From Phycisphaerae bacterium (GTDB taxonomy: Bacteria > Planctomycetota > Phycisphaerae > Sedimentisphaerales > SG8-4): 6,107 nt of DNA. The stretch spans positions 1-6,107 of the forward strand of contig JAUWLI010000194.1 in NCBI GenBank assembly GCA_030613765.1, in the 5' to 3' direction. Shown here piece by piece: positions 1-5,575 of this stretch. Each line of letters starts with the position of its first letter. Position 1 is the stretch's first letter. Both the position numbers and the translations under genes were made by a program. Under the pieces are notes generated by a model that was given only the letters and a program-made list of their open reading frames with translations, was not told the DNA's origin and did no database searches.

Positions 1-288
1 AAAGTGAAATATCGGCATCCCCATACACATCCCTATCGCGATGACGGCGTAGAATATATAAATCGCCGCGAGGATTTTACTGTTTATTTGGTATGCGTTC
101 CTCACCCACTTTTTCAGGAAAACGATATCCATTGCAACGCCCGGCAACAGCGACCACAATGCCCACGGCCCGAGAACCTTCGTCCCGAATACCATACCGA
201 CAAAAAATACTGTCCCCACAAGGCAAATCGCTAACGGCAAAAACCCGAAAAACATTCCCAGTATCAAAGATTCAATCTTGCTCATCAT
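1..288 (-). CDS. Small integral membrane protein, unknown function (3' end outside window)
   Basis: I read this frame by reverse-complementing the left edge. It starts with tandem ATG codons at 288 and 285 and stays open for 96 codons to base 1, so the C-terminus is missing. The protein begins MMSKIESLILGMFF and shows three hydrophobic stretches, about residues 8-35, 38-57 and 72-94. A short basic loop (KKWVRN) lies between the second and third. It is therefore probably a small inner-membrane protein with at least three helices. A weak AGAG Shine-Dalgarno match lies 8 bases before the first ATG. The gene follows proB by 66 bases on the same strand and could be co-transcribed with it. I do not recognise the family. 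The plus-strand reading frames over this region have no supporting features. Confidence 0.6.
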   Translation of the reverse strand, partial: MMSKIESLILGMFFGFLPLAICLVGTVFFVGMVFGTKVLGPWALWSLLPGVAMDIVFLKKWVRNAYQINSKILAAIYIFYAVIAIGMCMGMPIFHF

Positions 289-305
289 TTTCGTATCTCT
301 TTTGG

Positions 306-325
306 ATTCCTGCTTCCGCAGGAAT
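306..325. repeat. 20-bp perfect inverted repeat (dispersed-repeat type)
   Basis: ATTCCTGC (306-313) and GCAGGAAT (318-325) are perfect inverted arms of 8 bases around a TTCC loop. The wider string, ending in GGAATGAC, resembles the short dispersed intergenic repeats whose translation gives the familiar WIPA-AGMT peptide. The outer ATTCC/GGAAT arms also recall Neisseria dRS3 repeats (ATTCCC N8 GGGAAT). It lies in the gap between the proB stop and the next gene. It could form a hairpin in the proB transcript, but no T-run follows on the minus strand, so a classical intrinsic terminator is unlikely. Only one copy is in this window, so dispersal is inference from resemblance. Confidence 0.5.
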
Positions 326-354
326 GACAACCATCGAGTATCCTGCATCGAGCA

Positions 355-1455
355 TCAATAATCAATTATTACAATATCTTCCGGGATCGCCACGACGTCT
401 CTGTGTTTTGGGCCGAGGGCTTTTCGGATTTCTGAACTGTGTTTGCCGGCCAGGGCTTTCAATTGCGAGCTGCTCAGGTTCGTAACGGCCTTTGCATTAT
501 CGTTTAGCATAACCACCGCGCCGGCTTCGAATGTTCCCTTCACCGAGACCACGCCGCTGGGCAGAAGGCTCTTTCGGTTCTTTACGGCCCGCATCGCCCC
601 TTCGTCGATTTGTATCACTCCCGCCGCGGCATTATTAAGAATCCATCTCGAACGGTTGCTGAGCTTTCGCTTCGGCATAAAGACCGTGCCGATTTCATCG
701 CCCGCCATAATCCTGCCGAGAACGTTTTTGGCCCTGCCGTTGGCAAGTACCATTCTACAGCCCGCGTTTGCGGCAATTTTAGCCGCTTCGATTTTCGTCT
801 TCATTCCGCCCGTTCCCAACCCGCTGCCCCGGCCTCCCGCGCTTCGCATAATGTCGGCGGTAATCTCGTAGACCGCAGATATCGCGTTGGCGTCGGCGGA
901 TTTACGAGGGTCCTTATCGTAGAGCGCATCGATATCGCTGAGCATTATCAGGACGTCGGCATCAATCTTGCTGGCCACCAGCGCGCTTAATGTATCGTTG
1001 TCACCGAAGGCCGAGCCTATCTCATCGGTGCTCACGCTGTCGTTCTCATTCAGGATCGGCACTACCGATAGTTTCAAAAGTGTCTCGACGGAGTTGCGAA
1101 GGTTCAGATACGTTTTTCTGTGGTTTAGCACCTCGGCCGTCACCAGGACCTGGGCGACGGTGACGCCGTAGCGGAGAAACGATTTTCGCCATTCGGCCAT
1201 CAACAAAGGCTGCCCGATGGCCGCATACGCCTGGCGCATCTTGATGTCCTTTACTTTGCCTGACGGCCCCAACTGCCCGCGACCCATCCCGATAGCACCG
1301 GAGCTGACGATGACGACCTGCCTGTCGGTTTTTAGAAGGCCGCTAATCTGGCCGGCGATTCGGCGAACGTACGCTGCGTCGACTCCGCTGTTTTTGGTCA
1401 GGATATTCGTGCCGATTTTTACTACTATCCGTTTCGCGTTACTGAAATTTCGCAT
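355..1455 (-). CDS. proB: Glutamate 5-kinase (gamma-glutamyl kinase)
   Basis: ProB phosphorylates L-glutamate with ATP to gamma-glutamyl phosphate, the first and usually feedback-controlled step of proline synthesis in the cytoplasm. The 366 residues match the family length (E. coli ProB has 367). The amino acid kinase domain shows VVKIGT (11-16), SSGAIGMG (51-58), NENDSVS (136-142), FGDND (150-154), SDIDALYDKDPR (173-184) and GTGGMKTK (214-221). A PUA domain fills roughly 275-352. The ATG at 1455 is chosen because GGAG lies five bases upstream and the kinase fold begins at once. The gene ends TGA at 355. The usual partner proA is not adjacent: a small membrane-anchored gene lies 83 bases upstream and another membrane gene 66 bases downstream. 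Its first ~25 codons recur twice elsewhere in the window. Confidence 0.96.
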   Translation of the reverse strand: MRNFSNAKRIVVKIGTNILTKNSGVDAAYVRRIAGQISGLLKTDRQVVIVSSGAIGMGRGQLGPSGKVKDIKMRQAYAAIGQPLLMAEWRKSFLRYGVTVAQVLVTAEVLNHRKTYLNLRNSVETLLKLSVVPILNENDSVSTDEIGSAFGDNDTLSALVASKIDADVLIMLSDIDALYDKDPRKSADANAISAVYEITADIMRSAGGRGSGLGTGGMKTKIEAAKIAANAGCRMVLANGRAKNVLGRIMAGDEIGTVFMPKRKLSNRSRWILNNAAAGVIQIDEGAMRAVKNRKSLLPSGVVSVKGTFEAGAVVMLNDNAKAVTNLSSSQLKALAGKHSSEIRKALGPKHRDVVAIPEDIVIIDY

Positions 1456-1492
1456 TGATACTCCATTTACTTACTTGTGTATCGACAACCAC

Positions 1493-1521
1493 ATATTATG
1501 ATATTATTTAAGATTCTTCAA
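1493..1521 (-). promoter_or_regulatory. Candidate sigma-70-type promoter for proB
   Basis: On the minus strand TTGAAG (1521-1516) and TAATAT (1498-1493) are separated by 17 bases. Each matches four of six consensus positions, including the important TTGA and the first and last bases of the -10. The -10 lies about 37 bases before the proB ATG, leaving room for a short leader with its GGAG site. The region is very AT-rich, so chance matches are likely. The -35 falls within the inverted repeat at 1507-1530. Confidence 0.35.
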
Positions 1522-1530
1522 TATCTTAAA
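1507..1530. repeat. AT-rich 8-bp inverted repeat between the CxxC gene and proB
   Basis: TTTAAGAT (1507-1514) and ATCTTAAA (1523-1530) are perfect inverted arms with an eight-base spacer. It starts nine bases past the stop of the upstream gene. As RNA it would be a weak A-U hairpin followed by mixed A/U sequence. It could act as a weak terminator or 3' end stabiliser for the upstream gene. As DNA it could be a protein-binding palindrome over the candidate proB -35. The sequence alone does not decide between these. Confidence 0.35.
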
Positions 1531-1538
1531 CCTTAGCT

Positions 1539-2102
1539 CTATGGTTGCTTCGCTTTTTGTTGACGGTATGCATCATACCGCTGACGGCTGTTCTTACGGT
1601 CAGCGTGCATTTCTTCTATGAGCTTCTGTGCCCCCTTATAATCCTCAAATTTCTTGCACTCGATAAGCTCGTGAAACACTTGTCTACGGAACACAAGCGG
1701 CTCATCCTCAAACACTTCCATCACAGACAGAACGTTACGGGTCAACTGATGATGATATAAGGGATATTTTCCCCCATAACCCCAACCCCCATCTTTATTG
1801 AGTCTACCCCCAAATAAATACTTCAAAGTTGTTCCGAACCCACCTCCGGCCCATTGGTGCTCGTGAGGCTCAGCAATGTACTTGTCGTAGTAATCGGTGT
1901 ATTCATTGTTTTGTGTACCGCTTGTTTTTCTCTTGGCGGGAATCCCATATATGTAAATAATCACTTCCGATTTGTTCGCCCCACATAATCCACAGTTATC
2001 GAATTTCATGCTGCGCTCGTAAATAGGAACGAAAACGCTCAAGATAACAAAACCTAACGCCAATAACAGTACGGCAATTATTATCTTGTTTCGACGCTTC
2101 AT
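1539..2102 (-). CDS. Membrane-anchored CxxC protein, unknown function
   Basis: The protein has 187 residues when started at the ATG at 2102. I prefer this to the in-frame ATG at 2141, which lies inside a proB-derived relic and would put 13 unrelated residues ahead of the basic MKRRNK start. Residues 7-28 form one hydrophobic segment after KRR, so the N-terminus is probably cytoplasmic and the rest outside. A CGLC motif (37-40) follows soon after the membrane segment, then an EPHEHQW motif (78-84), a GGGF run (86-89) and a Gly/Tyr-rich stretch. The last third is charged and probably helical (HELIECKKFEDYKGAQKLIE). Paired Cys and His suggest metal binding or redox exchange, but that is inference. 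The Shine-Dalgarno site is weak (TAGG), so translation may be coupled to the short upstream frame. I do not recognise a named family. Confidence 0.72.
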   Translation of the reverse strand: MKRRNKIIIAVLLLALGFVILSVFVPIYERSMKFDNCGLCGANKSEVIIYIYGIPAKRKTSGTQNNEYTDYYDKYIAEPHEHQWAGGGFGTTLKYLFGGRLNKDGGWGYGGKYPLYHHQLTRNVLSVMEVFEDEPLVFRRQVFHELIECKKFEDYKGAQKLIEEMHADRKNSRQRYDAYRQQKAKQP

Positions 2103-2115
2103 AATAAGCCACAAC

Positions 2116-2190
2116 CTACACTCTGAGCTTGGTCGGTGCATTGGGCCCGATTTTCACTACTATGCGCTTGGCGTTCTCAAAGTTCCTCAT
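2116..2190 (-). pseudogene. Relic of a proB 5' end (24 codons, then TAG)
   Basis: The minus strand reads MRNFENAKRIVVKIGPN, then seven more residues and a TAG at 2118-2116. Seventeen of the first 21 residues equal the intact ProB start (MRNFSNAKRIVVKIGTN), without gaps. About 44 of 63 bases match, and nine of the differing codons are synonymous (CGA/AGG, TTC/TTT, AAA/AAG and others). This fragment therefore evolved as a coding proB before it was cut off. Homology fades after codon 21, and the stop comes 13 bases before the ATG of the membrane-anchored CxxC gene. It may still be translated as a short leader peptide coupled to that gene, though only a poor ribosome site precedes its ATG. It is far too short to be an enzyme. 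Confidence 0.8.
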
Positions 2191-2372
2191 GATTCGCCGC
2201 TCGTTCTTCGTATTATAGATTTTTTCTCTTATATTCGGATTTGATTGTAAGGAATACTTAATCTTTTATCAATAATCAATATTCTCTAACGGGTGGCAGC
2301 CTCAATCGCAGCTTAGGAATGGCAATCTCGCGCTCTGCCATTCGGAGTCCACGCATGTCGTAGGCGAGGTTC
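2191..2372. other. Intergenic stretch with hairpins and no convincing gene
   Basis: Two perfect inverted repeats lie here or touch its edge. GAATGGCA (2317-2324) pairs with TGCCATTC (2336-2343) around 11 bases. TCGTAGG (2358-2364) pairs with CCTACGA (2372-2378) around seven. Neither has a T-run after it on the minus strand, so these may be RNA-stabilising hairpins or repeat pieces. A short minus-strand frame, 2356-2276, starts MRGLRMAEREIAIPKLRLRL. Its codons look plausible, but it has no ribosome site or recognised homology and I do not call it a gene. The lower part (2191-2280) is AT-rich and probably holds the promoter of the next unit. The 13-mer ATCAATAATCAAT at 2268-2280 also occurs at the proB stop (354-366). 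Confidence 0.5.
2212..2217 (-). promoter_or_regulatory. Candidate -10 element (TATAAT)
   Basis: A perfect TATAAT lies on the minus strand 21 bases before the ATG of the proB relic, within an AT-rich run. No good -35 hexamer sits 16-18 bases further upstream. It could start transcription of the relic leader and the CxxC gene, but a chance match is quite possible in such AT-rich DNA. Confidence 0.28.
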
Positions 2373-2426
2373 CTACGATGACCATCCGGTCCGGTAGGGC
2401 GTTTCGATTAGATTGTTTGCTTTGTC
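2373..2426 (-). pseudogene. 3' remnant of a second Gfo/Idh/MocA oxidoreductase gene
   Basis: In a different frame from the isomerase, beginning at its stop codon, the minus strand reads DKANNLIETPYRTGWSS and then TAG (2375-2373). The intact oxidoreductase in this window ends ANDLVDPPYRSGWAL. Aligned ungapped, ANxLxxxPYRxGW is shared, and most other positions are conservative (I/V, E/D, T/S). About 39 of 54 bases match, so this is a diverged paralogue's tail and not a fresh duplicate. Upstream of the DK the frame runs into isomerase coding sequence with no homology, so the rest of that gene is gone. The simplest reading is that a second oxidoreductase gene once followed the isomerase and was removed except for its last codons. 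The stop codon lies in the hairpin at 2358-2378. Confidence 0.7.
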
Positions 2427-4017
2427 ATGTTTCCTCGACGATTTCTAATCCCAGCGCTTTACCGAATTCGGCAAGTGGTTCCCTGACGTCGCCGTAGACG
2501 GTGACCCTGTGCCAGCCGAATTGACTCCACTGGTTGAAGAGCTTGCCAATGTCGCCTCGGACTTCGGCAATCAGCTTGGTCCGGCAACCCTTTTCACTAT
2601 CCAGAGTACCAATAGCCTTAGCCTGATGGATGACCATCTTTTTGCGTCCGACGTTCGTACGAAAGCTGGTAGTCATGTAGCCGGGGGGCATCATTGATTC
2701 GGCACATGCACCTCGCGGGTCTCGATTGTGCAGCGTGCGGATGCGGTAGCCATTCGATTTGCCGTCTTTGCCAAGGACCTTAGTTGTCCCGACACAATGG
2801 GCGTAGACAACCAGGTTTCTGGATGTGTCCAGTGCCGGGTCTGATACGAATCCCGGCCGGCCTGTTAGAATCCTTGCCATCAACATGCTGATCGTATCGT
2901 CGGGCATGGCCTCACAGACCCCCTGGCCGCCATCGTTGAGAAGCTGCATGAATCCCAGACAGGGGTAGGAAGGCAGCTTGCCGGCGGCGAATCCGCCGAG
3001 GCAGTTCATGGTCACCGAATCTGTGCCGTACTTCTTGAGCAGTTCGAGCATGGCCAGGTATACGCCGCCGGCTTTTTGGATGGCATCGGGCGTTGGCCTG
3101 CTCGGTTCGACGTAATCTCCCGCCGGCAGGTCGTCGGCCTGTTTCGACCAGCGGCTGGCCCACTCGGCCGCCTTTTCGGGGTCAATCTTTTCGTAGTGGG
3201 ATTGCAATTCGTCGAAATCGATATAGCGTCCTTTGACGCCAAGGAAGTCGTGTTCCTGACCGGCCTGGCCGCGGCCGATGATCAAGAAATGCGACCGGCG
3301 GAAACGCTCGACGCATTTGTGGATATCGGTCAGGGACACGGGATCGTCAACGCATTTCAACTTGCCTTCGGCCTGAAAGCTCCCTCGGTAGATTTGCTCG
3401 CACTGTTGGGCGAACCGTGCGGGTGTAGTACCCGGCTTGCGGACGTTTGTGAATTGCTGCACAACCAGGACCAGGTCACTGAGGCGCGTTGTGGAGACGG
3501 CCGCGACAGGGACTTTCCGATCATAGAGTGCGCCGTATCCTGTCAGGAATACGCCGGAACCGCCAAGGAACTCGTCAGCCACTACCGTCGGCTTGCCGAG
3601 CCCGGCAATGTTGACGACCTGCCCGCGATGGTTCCAATCGAGTGTCATTGTGTAGACAAGATAGCCGTCAACTTTGTTCTTTAACGCGACCACCTTCTGC
3701 ATGTCGGCCGCATTCTCGACCGTTACCGGGACAAGATCGATTTCCGGACATCCTTTCCTCAGCCGGGCGAGGACCTCTCGCTGTCGATCCTTAGTGTCAA
3801 AATCCGGGTAGGGCCAGATTTCCCGGGTGTTCATACTCATTAGAAAAACCGCAGCGATACGGGCCTTGGTGTGCTCTTTCTCTGCGGCCCGTGCGGAAAA
3901 TGATGTCAGTGAACCGGCCGCTGCGACCACCGCAGCCCCACAGCCTTTGAGGAAATGTCGACGGTCGACAGGGTGACAACAGCCATGACAACACCTTTGA
4001 GGTTGGCATTGGAACAT
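2425..4017 (-). CDS. Tat-exported sugar isomerase, L-fucose/L-arabinose isomerase-like
   Basis: The protein has 530 residues. The ATG at 4017 is set by a near-perfect AAGGAGG (4030-4024) six bases upstream. The Tat signal is DRRHFLKGCGAAVVAAAG (18-35), with the twin arginines at 19-20, so export in folded form is expected. A cysteine-rich head precedes it: C4, C9, C10, C13 and C14, with H11 and H15. The body looks like the fucose/arabinose isomerase-like fold. The C-terminal part carries GVCEAMPDD (366-374), VSDP (391-394) and AHC (406-408). E369, D393 and H407 are plausible metal ligands by analogy with the Glu-Asp-His set of fucose isomerases. The end, GWHRVTVYGDVREPLAEFGK, is of a kind often seen in planctomycete homologues. 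Substrate is unknown: aldose-ketose isomerisation is family-level inference. Its neighbour, a Tat oxidoreductase 119 bases upstream, suggests joint sugar processing. Confidence 0.78.
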   Translation of the reverse strand: MFQCQPQRCCHGCCHPVDRRHFLKGCGAAVVAAAGSLTSFSARAAEKEHTKARIAAVFLMSMNTREIWPYPDFDTKDRQREVLARLRKGCPEIDLVPVTVENAADMQKVVALKNKVDGYLVYTMTLDWNHRGQVVNIAGLGKPTVVADEFLGGSGVFLTGYGALYDRKVPVAAVSTTRLSDLVLVVQQFTNVRKPGTTPARFAQQCEQIYRGSFQAEGKLKCVDDPVSLTDIHKCVERFRRSHFLIIGRGQAGQEHDFLGVKGRYIDFDELQSHYEKIDPEKAAEWASRWSKQADDLPAGDYVEPSRPTPDAIQKAGGVYLAMLELLKKYGTDSVTMNCLGGFAAGKLPSYPCLGFMQLLNDGGQGVCEAMPDDTISMLMARILTGRPGFVSDPALDTSRNLVVYAHCVGTTKVLGKDGKSNGYRIRTLHNRDPRGACAESMMPPGYMTTSFRTNVGRKKMVIHQAKAIGTLDSEKGCRTKLIAEVRGDIGKLFNQWSQFGWHRVTVYGDVREPLAEFGKALGLEIVEET

Positions 4018-4039
4018 TTTTCGCCTCCTTTTCTACACT

Positions 4040-4055
4040 TCAAATCACAATTTGA
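4040..4055. promoter_or_regulatory. 16-bp palindrome in the isomerase leader
   Basis: TCAAAT (4040-4045) and ATTTGA (4050-4055) are perfect inverted arms around CACA, 22 bases upstream of the isomerase ATG and 9 bases from its Shine-Dalgarno site. A TATACT resembling a -10 lies upstream on the minus strand (4072-4067), but with no good -35. The position would suit an operator for a local regulator or a small leader hairpin. No regulator gene is in the window, so this is tentative. Confidence 0.35.
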
Positions 4056-4095
4056 CGATGCCTGTTAGTATAACCTATTAAGTTCGCACCTCATG

Positions 4096-4110
4096 TCCCG
4101 CTGTTCGGGA
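4096..4110. repeat. Small GC-rich inverted repeat between the oxidoreductase and isomerase genes
   Basis: TCCCG (4096-4100) and CGGGA (4106-4110) pair around CTGTT, 26 bases after the oxidoreductase stop codon. The stem is only five bases and no T-run follows on the minus strand, so it is at most a weak terminator or processing hairpin. It suggests that the isomerase could be expressed partly independently of the upstream gene. Confidence 0.3.
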
Positions 4111-4136
4111 TTGAAAGGCCGGTGCTTTGCTTCCAG

Positions 4137-5570
4137 CTACAGGGCCCAACCGGAGCGGTAGGGCGGGTCGACTAAATCGTTTGCTTCCTTGCTGTTGGTG
4201 ATGCGCATTTCTTTTGCGTTCCATTCGAGCGGGCGCCTGGTGCGAAGGGCGAGGGTGCCGAGCAGGGCCAATTCGGTCATCTCACAGCCGAACTCGACTG
4301 GACAGACCGTACGTCCACCCGTCTTGCAGGTCTGCGTCCATTCGGTGTAATGGGAGTTGCAGCGGCGCATGGTTTTGGCAGGCTGTTCGAAGTCCCGGAA
4401 CTTTTTCTCGGGCAGCAACAGGCCCCCTTGCAGGCCTCGATTACTTCGGCCGAATGGATTGCCTCCGCCGTAACCTGTTATCAACTTGCCTTTCTCGCCC
4501 ACGAACAAAAGCCCGCTGGATGGCAGGCGCAGCTTGTGGTCGAGCTCTGCCGGCCTATGCGGCTTCATCCCACCATCATACCAGTGTACCGTCATAGGCG
4601 GCAACTGGCCCCGTGCGTCAAATTCCCATGTCACCACATTGGCGTGGCTCTGGCACTGGGGCGTGGAGACGAACTGGAAGAAGCCCTTATGCTTCGTGGA
4701 CCCGTAACCATATACCATCTTCGGCGCGCCTAATTGCAGTTCTTTGAAGTAAACGTGCATGGTGTGGCATGCCATATCGCCGACCGTGCCGGTTCCGAAA
4801 TCCCACCATGGCCGCCAGTTTGAGGGATGATACGCCGAATGATAGGGCCTGTTTGGAGCCGGGCCTATCCACAAATCCCAGTCCATACCCGGCGGCGGTG
4901 TCTGCTTGTCCGTCGGCCTGACTAACGAACACGGGTAAGCAGGGTGGTCGCACCATATATGCAGTTCCCGGATGCCTCCTATGACGGACGATTTCAATAA
5001 CTCCGTTGTGTTTCGGGCGTGGTCCGTAGCCGAAGACTGGACGCTGGACTTGGTGACAAGGTGTCTGGCGCTGGCCAGCGCCGCGCGGACCTTTCTTGCC
5101 TCACCTATGCTGTGCGTAATCGGCTTGGCGCAGTAGATGTGCTTGTTTAGTTTAATAGCTGCCATGAGCAGAATCGCGTGGGTGTGGTCCGGCGTGCCTA
5201 TGATAAGGGCGTCGAAGTTTTTTTCTTCCTTGTCGAACATCCTTCTAAAATCATGATATCGCGTCGCCTTCGGATAGGTCCGAAACGTTTTTGCCGCAAG
5301 ATTGTGGTCGAGGTCGCACAGGGCGACGATACGTTCGTTCCTGCAGCCACCCAGGTAGCTTTGCCCCATTCCCCCTATACCCACAGCCGCGATCCTTAGC
5401 GTATCGCTGGGTGCCTGATTGCCCGGCCCTCCCAGGACATGACGCGGTACGATAAAAGGCACAGCAAGCCCGGCAGCAAGAAAACTGCGCCGGGATACAC
5501 CGCTGTCCCCAGCCGAGATATTGTTACTGTTTTTTCCAACTTTTCTTTTGGCTTTATTAAAATTTCGCAT
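4137..5570 (-). CDS. Tat-exported Gfo/Idh/MocA-family NAD(P)-dependent oxidoreductase
   Basis: The protein has 477 residues, usual for the Tat-exported form of this family. A twin-arginine motif SRRSFLAAG (26-34) and a hydrophobic stretch to about 42 form the signal. A Rossmann fold follows, with AAVGIGGMGQ (61-70), CDLD (85-88) and GTPDHTH (125-131). The usual EKP motif is CAKP (147-150): the lysine is kept but glutamate is replaced by alanine. The C-terminal domain shows DWDLWIGPAP (230-239), WRPWWDFGTGTVGDMACHTMH (252-272) and a terminal PPYRSGW. The expected role is oxidation or epimerisation of a sugar, or NAD-dependent glycosidase chemistry as in GH109. Substrate is unknown. The ATG at 5570 has AGGAG five bases upstream and is the only possible start, since no in-frame ATG, GTG or TTG lies between it and the RR. 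Its first 25 residues resemble the ProB N-terminus. Confidence 0.9.
   Translation of the reverse strand: MRNFNKAKRKVGKNSNNISAGDSGVSRRSFLAAGLAVPFIVPRHVLGGPGNQAPSDTLRIAAVGIGGMGQSYLGGCRNERIVALCDLDHNLAAKTFRTYPKATRYHDFRRMFDKEEKNFDALIIGTPDHTHAILLMAAIKLNKHIYCAKPITHSIGEARKVRAALASARHLVTKSSVQSSATDHARNTTELLKSSVIGGIRELHIWCDHPAYPCSLVRPTDKQTPPPGMDWDLWIGPAPNRPYHSAYHPSNWRPWWDFGTGTVGDMACHTMHVYFKELQLGAPKMVYGYGSTKHKGFFQFVSTPQCQSHANVVTWEFDARGQLPPMTVHWYDGGMKPHRPAELDHKLRLPSSGLLFVGEKGKLITGYGGGNPFGRSNRGLQGGLLLPEKKFRDFEQPAKTMRRCNSHYTEWTQTCKTGGRTVCPVEFGCEMTELALLGTLALRTRRPLEWNAKEMRITNSKEANDLVDPPYRSGWAL
5496..5570 (-). repeat. proB-like 5' segment fused to the oxidoreductase gene
   Basis: The first 25 codons of the oxidoreductase encode MRNFNKAKRKVGKNSNNI followed by a stretch ending SGV, just before the Tat SRRSF motif. 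Aligned ungapped to ProB residues 1-25 (MRNFSNAKRIVVKIGTNI...SGV), 14 of 25 residues are identical, as are about 50 of 75 bases. The flanking upstream sequences of the copies are not alike, so the similarity is confined to the coding start. I infer a third copy of the proB start, now serving as the n-region of a Tat signal. It is less certain than the relic at 2116-2190 because lysine- and asparagine-rich n-regions can converge. Confidence 0.6.
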
Positions 5571-5575
5571 GGCTG

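Noticed and set aside
289..354. Intrinsic terminator after proB
   Set aside because: The hairpin at 306-325 has no following T-run on the transcribed strand, and the next gene starts closely behind it.
93..485. 130-codon plus-strand frame containing the peptide WIPASAGMT
   Set aside because: That peptide is the usual false translation of a short dispersed repeat (here 306-325). The frame also overlaps the proB 3' end and the membrane gene on the other strand.
443..871. 142-codon plus-strand frame
   Set aside because: It is antisense to the conserved kinase core and PUA region of proB, with no independent support.
2103..2141. Upstream ATG at 2141 as the start of the CxxC protein
   Set aside because: It lies inside the proB relic in a different frame and adds 13 residues before a natural MKRRNK membrane-anchor start.
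354..2280. Identical 13-mer ATCAATAATCAAT at 354-366 and 2268-2280, as a possible proB 3' relic or attachment core
   Set aside because: The match is short and AT-rich, flanks do not agree, and one such pair is not surprising by chance in 6 kb. It is noted only in the intergenic entry.
3076..3684. 202-codon open frame on the plus strand
   Set aside because: It lies antisense to the well-supported isomerase gene, shows no recognisable domain or start signal, and arises from GC-rich codons on the other strand.
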